DNA of 18,723 nt from JAAYYM01 sp964483395 (GTDB lineage Bacteria > Bacillota > Clostridia > Lachnospirales > Lachnospiraceae), in assembly GCA_964483395.1 (NCBI GenBank), contig CAZABT010000045.1, positions 1 through 18,723 of the forward strand, in the 5' to 3' direction. Below, one piece after another: positions 15,801 through 18,723 of the stretch (its first letter is position 1; each line of letters starts with the position of its first letter). A program made the translations under genes and the position numbers. The notes beneath the pieces were generated by a model, which did not search any database, was not told the origin of the DNA, and saw only the letters and a program-made list of their open reading frames with translations.

Positions 15801-17036
15801 TCAGATCAGCCATGCCGGTACATACCAGTTCATCTGATTAATGGGAACAACCTCTGAAACAAGGCATACCACGGCTCCGATTCCCGGAATAGCTCTTTGA
15901 CTACTCTCCGCATTCGTCAATTTCTGAAGAACAGAAAAATTTTTAGTTGCATTTTTGGGTGCTGCACTTTTTTTAATTTCAATAGGATTCACAACACCAT
16001 TTTGGTAAATCAGCAGATCAATCTCTTTTTGGTTACTGTCCCTATAAAAATAAAGAGGCGGTGTTTTTCCTGCATTTGTATAACTTTTATATATCTCAGA
16101 TACCACCCATGTTTCAAAGATTGCTCCGCTCATTGCCCCACGTTCCAATACCTCCGGAGAACTCCAACCGGTTAAATAAGCGCATAACCCTGTATCCATA
16201 AAATACATTCTCGGTGTTTTAATGACACGATGCAGCGCATTATTAGAAAATGGCCGAATTAGAATCACTAAACCCGTAGTCACTAATAATGACAGCCACT
16301 GCTTTGCAGTCGGTACGGAAATTCCAACTTCCTCCGCTAGAACGGAATAATTCACATTACTTGCAGTCTGCGCTGCTACTGCTCTCACGAAATTCAGAAA
16401 AAGCAATTCATCTGCTACTTGAGTCAATTCCCTTACATCCCTGCTGATATAAGTCTGCAAATACCCTTCAAAATATTGCTCTTTAGACACATTTTCATTT
16501 TCATACAATCGTGGCATAGCACCCTTATATATCCTGCTATAGATCTGATTTACCTCTAATCTGTTTGCTTTTTCTTCTCTTTTCAGCAAAAATTCAGGTT
16601 CAATACAAAATGGTTGAAAATCTGTTCTCTCTATTTCACTATTGGACAAGCCATACAAATGAATCATTCCAACACGTCCTGCCAATGATTCTGTCACATT
16701 TTTCATCATTTGAAATGCCTGCGAACCTGTCAGCCAAAAATCTCCACACCTCTTATGTTCATCAACATACATTTTGATATAAATAAATAATTCCGGAGCA
16801 TACTGCACCTCATCAATCAATATAGGTGGCTGATATCTCTGTAAAAATAGCGCCGGATCCTCTCTGGCCAATCTTCTGATTGTGGGATTATCTAATGAAA
16901 CGATGGTTCTCTCTTTCCCTGCCAATTTAGTAAGCAAAGTTGTCTTCCCTACCTGTCTTGGGCCTGTCACAAGCAAAATAGGAAAGGTATCATTAATCTG
17001 AAGGATTACATCTTTTGCATTTCTTTGATAATACAT
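15801..17036 (-). CDS. AAA ATPase with C-terminal DUF4143 / PD-(D/E)XK-like domain
   Basis: A 411-residue ATP-binding protein of the large, poorly characterised AAA_14/DUF4143 family. The Walker A motif is GPRQVGKTT (residues 25-33), the Walker B motif ILIDEVQ (72-78) and a sensor-like segment LTGSQ (102-106). A winged-helix-like stretch, YSVLAEEVGISVPTAKQWLS, is at about 230-249. The C-terminal domain retains residues of a PD-(D/E)XK nuclease-like core: E308 in IFETW, D340 in KEIDLLI, and E353/K355 in PIEIKKS. I prefer the ATG at 17036, which has AGGTGG eight bases upstream; a TTG 16 codons earlier lies inside the palindrome and has no ribosome site. Two sampled 60-base lines are 30% and 35% GC, against 45% in one line of the epimerase gene, so it may have been acquired. 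The biological role of the family is unclear. Confidence 0.9.
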   Translation of the reverse strand: MYYQRNAKDVILQINDTFPILLVTGPRQVGKTTLLTKLAGKERTIVSLDNPTIRRLAREDPALFLQRYQPPILIDEVQYAPELFIYIKMYVDEHKRCGDFWLTGSQAFQMMKNVTESLAGRVGMIHLYGLSNSEIERTDFQPFCIEPEFLLKREEKANRLEVNQIYSRIYKGAMPRLYENENVSKEQYFEGYLQTYISRDVRELTQVADELLFLNFVRAVAAQTASNVNYSVLAEEVGISVPTAKQWLSLLVTTGLVILIRPFSNNALHRVIKTPRMYFMDTGLCAYLTGWSSPEVLERGAMSGAIFETWVVSEIYKSYTNAGKTPPLYFYRDSNQKEIDLLIYQNGVVNPIEIKKSAAPKNATKNFSVLQKLTNAESSQRAIPGIGAVVCLVSEVVPINQMNWYVPAWLI

Positions 17037-17055
17037 AGAATCACCACCTGATAAC

Positions 17056-17084
17056 AAAATAACATATAGATCTTTTTTATGCAA
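17056..17084 (-). promoter_or_regulatory. candidate promoter of the AAA ATPase gene
   Basis: Minus-strand TTGCAT (17079-17084), a 17-base spacer, then TATTTT (17056-17061) preceded by TGT, giving an extended -10. The -35 lies within the inner part of the palindrome, so anything bound there would block it. Confidence 0.4.
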
Positions 17085-17114
17085 GTTTAAAATTTGATTT
17101 TAAATTTGCATAAA
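17076..17114. repeat. 18-bp inverted repeat upstream of the AAA ATPase gene
   Basis: TTTATGCAAGTTTAAAAT at 17076-17093 and ATTTTAAATTTGCATAAA at 17097-17114 are inverted copies with a single mismatch, separated by TTG. The outer end abuts the flavodoxin stop codon exactly. There is no T-tract placed to make it a minus-strand terminator. It may be an operator, a recombination or insertion boundary, or a structured leader. Confidence 0.8.
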
Positions 17115-17720
17115 TCACTTTGTAGTAATTGATTTTGCAATCTGATATGCTTCCTTGCGGAATTTGATGGTATGGTTGGCACGATTCTCATCATTACCAT
17201 ATCCTCTGGTCATCTCATCAAATACGTAATACTCTGCCTGCTCGGTTCTGGCATGCATACGGTCGCCCAGCATAACACACTTCATCGCTTCAATCTGTTC
17301 ACGCCGCACGGGATCCTGCATACTTCCACCCATAATTACAAAAAAGAGGGTTTTTTCAAGCGACTTCATCGTATGCTCCGGACCATATGCAAAGCCATAC
17401 GTCCACACCCGCTGAAACCATCCGCATAGCTTTGCAGGTGCCTCCGTCCAAAACACTGGATATATGAAGATCAGCATATCTGCCCAGTTAATCTTCTGTT
17501 GCTCTGCCGCTACATCAGACGGTATCGGAAGCTCTTCTTTGTAGTATGCCTCCCGGTTGTATTCCTCCTCCGTCAAATCCGTTGAAAAACCCATTTCATA
17601 CAGATCTGAAACAAGAACGGCATGTCCTGCATCCTTCAATCCGTGTATTGTTTCTTCTAAAATTTCATGTGTAAAGCTATCCTTACTCGGATGACAGTAC
17701 ACGATCAATACATTTTTCAC
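17115..17720 (-). CDS. NAD(P)H:quinone-oxidoreductase-type flavodoxin-fold protein
   Basis: A 201-residue cytoplasmic flavoprotein of the NQO/YwrO/KefG type, expected to bind FMN or FAD and transfer two electrons from NAD(P)H to quinones or similar acceptors. The Rossmann-like start NVLIVYCHPSKDSF (residues 3-16) carries the family histidine H10. The central signature is IFIYPVFWTEAPAKLCGWFQ followed by RVWTYGFAYG, and VIMGGS follows. I chose the GTG at 17720 because GGAGGAAG ends five bases before it. The ATG five codons upstream and the TTG nine codons upstream both lack a usable site. It starts 27 bases after the epimerase stop, so the two are probably in one operon. The acceptor is unknown. 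Confidence 0.88.
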   Translation of the reverse strand: MKNVLIVYCHPSKDSFTHEILEETIHGLKDAGHAVLVSDLYEMGFSTDLTEEEYNREAYYKEELPIPSDVAAEQQKINWADMLIFIYPVFWTEAPAKLCGWFQRVWTYGFAYGPEHTMKSLEKTLFFVIMGGSMQDPVRREQIEAMKCVMLGDRMHARTEQAEYYVFDEMTRGYGNDENRANHTIKFRKEAYQIAKSITTK

Positions 17721-17747
17721 CTTGACTTCCTCCATCCCTTTACCCAA

Positions 17748-18626
17748 TCACTTCACGGATATCGTATAGTAGGCTTCAAAGGTCTGTCGTGGGTCTAAGG
17801 CATTACCCCACTCCCGCTCCGGCAGTTCACCCATAAAGTCCGCTCTGTCACATCGTCCATACCAGGGTTCGATGCATACAAACGGTGCACTTTTCTTAGG
17901 TGGAGACCAAACTCCGACTAACGGCGCATCAAATTTCACCGTCACATAGGCCTTATGATCACTTCCCACCAGTGCAATGGCATGTGTCTGATCATTTTCA
18001 ATGATATAGGCACCCGCATCAAAGAAATGCTCATCAATCGGTACCTCTCCGTTATCCAGAGTCAGATAATTGCTGTCACTGATGACCAGTCCGTCATCAT
18101 TGATCAGGCCATAGGTAAAGCCTGCCTTGCAGTCAAACCGCAGCATACAGTCCGTCTGTTTGTCACCCTCATGATTGGGACAGAAAAATGCCGGATGCGC
18201 TCCAATGGAAAAGAACATCTTCTTTTCTCCGTCATTGACAACCTTCCACTTTACTGAAAGCGAATCCCCCTCCAATACATAGCCGATCATCAGTGTAAAT
18301 GCAAACGGATAAACCTGCTTTGTTTCTTCTGTCTCGGTAATCTGAAACCAGATTTCATGATCCTCCTTGAAATTCACCTCGAATTCCATGTCTCTGGCAA
18401 AGCCATGCTGTGTCGTCGGATACTCTCTGCCCTCATAGGTATAACTCATATTTCTGGTACAGCCCACAAACGGAAAAAGAACCGGTGACGATCTCTTCCA
18501 AAAAGCTTCATCGGCATCCCAGATATATTCCTTTCCTGTCGCATTGCGCACCAGCGATACCAGCTCTGCACCGTGCGTATTGATTCTTGCCGTCAACTCT
18601 TCATTCTTAATTTCATAAACTGCCAT
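17748..18626 (-). CDS. aldose 1-epimerase family protein (LacX/YihR-like mutarotase)
   Basis: A 292-residue galactose-mutarotase-fold protein that should interconvert alpha and beta anomers of an aldose or sugar phosphate. The fold starts at once with ARINTHGAELVSL. Catalytic candidates are H74 in TQHGFARDMEF, H144 in IGAHPAFFCP and E253 in CIEPWYGRCD, all in their expected contexts. There is no signal peptide. The subgroup is closer to the LacX-like proteins of Firmicutes than to GalM. AAGGAGGAAAG precedes the ATG. It lies 26 bases after the stop of the gene cut by the right edge and 27 bases before the flavodoxin gene. It may supply the correct anomer for sugar metabolism, but a direct link to the GH31 locus is not shown. 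Confidence 0.9.
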   Translation of the reverse strand: MAVYEIKNEELTARINTHGAELVSLVRNATGKEYIWDADEAFWKRSSPVLFPFVGCTRNMSYTYEGREYPTTQHGFARDMEFEVNFKEDHEIWFQITETEETKQVYPFAFTLMIGYVLEGDSLSVKWKVVNDGEKKMFFSIGAHPAFFCPNHEGDKQTDCMLRFDCKAGFTYGLINDDGLVISDSNYLTLDNGEVPIDEHFFDAGAYIIENDQTHAIALVGSDHKAYVTVKFDAPLVGVWSPPKKSAPFVCIEPWYGRCDRADFMGELPEREWGNALDPRQTFEAYYTISVK

Positions 18627-18652
18627 AAAACTTTCCTCCTTATCATTTTGAT

Positions 18653-18723
18653 CTATGAGCCTGATTTGTTGTTCTGCTCTGTTGATGATTCATTCTGCTG
18701 CTCTGCTATTTCATTTAAATAAA
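18653..18723 (-). CDS. C-terminal tail of a gene cut by the window edge
   Basis: One minus-strand frame is open from the edge for 22 residues and ends in TAG. It encodes a hydrophilic tail of the form LNEIAEQQNESSTEQNNKS. The stop lies 26 bases before the epimerase ATG, with that gene's ribosome site between them, as expected within an operon. The other two frames carry stops. The product cannot be named from this tail. Confidence 0.5.
   Translation of the reverse strand, partial: YLNEIAEQQNESSTEQNNKSGS

Overview
All genes that can be supported read on the minus strand, so the window is best read right to left. The gene content suggests a low-to-moderate-GC anaerobic Firmicute, most likely of the Lachnospiraceae/Clostridia type. 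The reasons are AGGAGG ribosome binding sites, a YesM/YesN-type two-component pair next to a CUT1 sugar importer, an Ala/Glu-rich bacterial SH3 protein, a DUF4143 ATPase, and sampled GC near 45%. The taxonomy is inferred from style; there is no rRNA or marker gene here.

Right end (about 18.7 to 14.8 kb): the C-terminal tail of a gene cut by the window edge, then an aldose 1-epimerase-like protein, an NAD(P)H:quinone-oxidoreductase-type flavodoxin, an AAA ATPase with a C-terminal DUF4143/PD-(D/E)XK-like domain, and an AraC/GyrI-like regulator closed by a clear intrinsic terminator. The ATPase gene looks like an insert. It is AT-richer than its neighbours, unrelated to them, and preceded by an 18-bp inverted repeat with one mismatch that abuts the previous stop codon and overlaps the putative -35.

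Middle (about 14.8 to 6.0 kb): a complete sugar-uptake and hydrolysis locus. A YesM-type histidine kinase and a YesN-type AraC response regulator overlap by ATGA. They are followed by a lipoprotein solute-binding protein, two CUT1 permeases (again overlapping by ATGA) and a cytoplasmic GH31 alpha-glycosidase. No ABC ATPase is encoded, so the importer probably borrows a shared MsiK/UgpC-type ATPase from elsewhere. The likely logic is that the kinase senses an extracellular sugar, the regulator activates the binding-protein promoter (good -10, poor -35), the importer brings in an alpha-linked oligosaccharide and the GH31 enzyme cleaves it. The mutarotase upstream may also contribute.

Left end (about 6.0 kb to 0.1 kb): a metallo-beta-lactamase-fold hydrolase, a membrane-anchored protein with an Ig-like domain, an SH3 domain and long Ala-rich helices (ending in a terminator), then an apparent three-gene unit. 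That unit is an unrecognised membrane protein with a large soluble domain, a secreted purple-acid-phosphatase-like phosphoesterase overlapping it by ATGA, and a YgjP-like zinc peptidase. The first 132 bases hold no gene. No RNA gene, CRISPR array, riboswitch or complete mobile element was seen. No gap between genes exceeds 300 bases.
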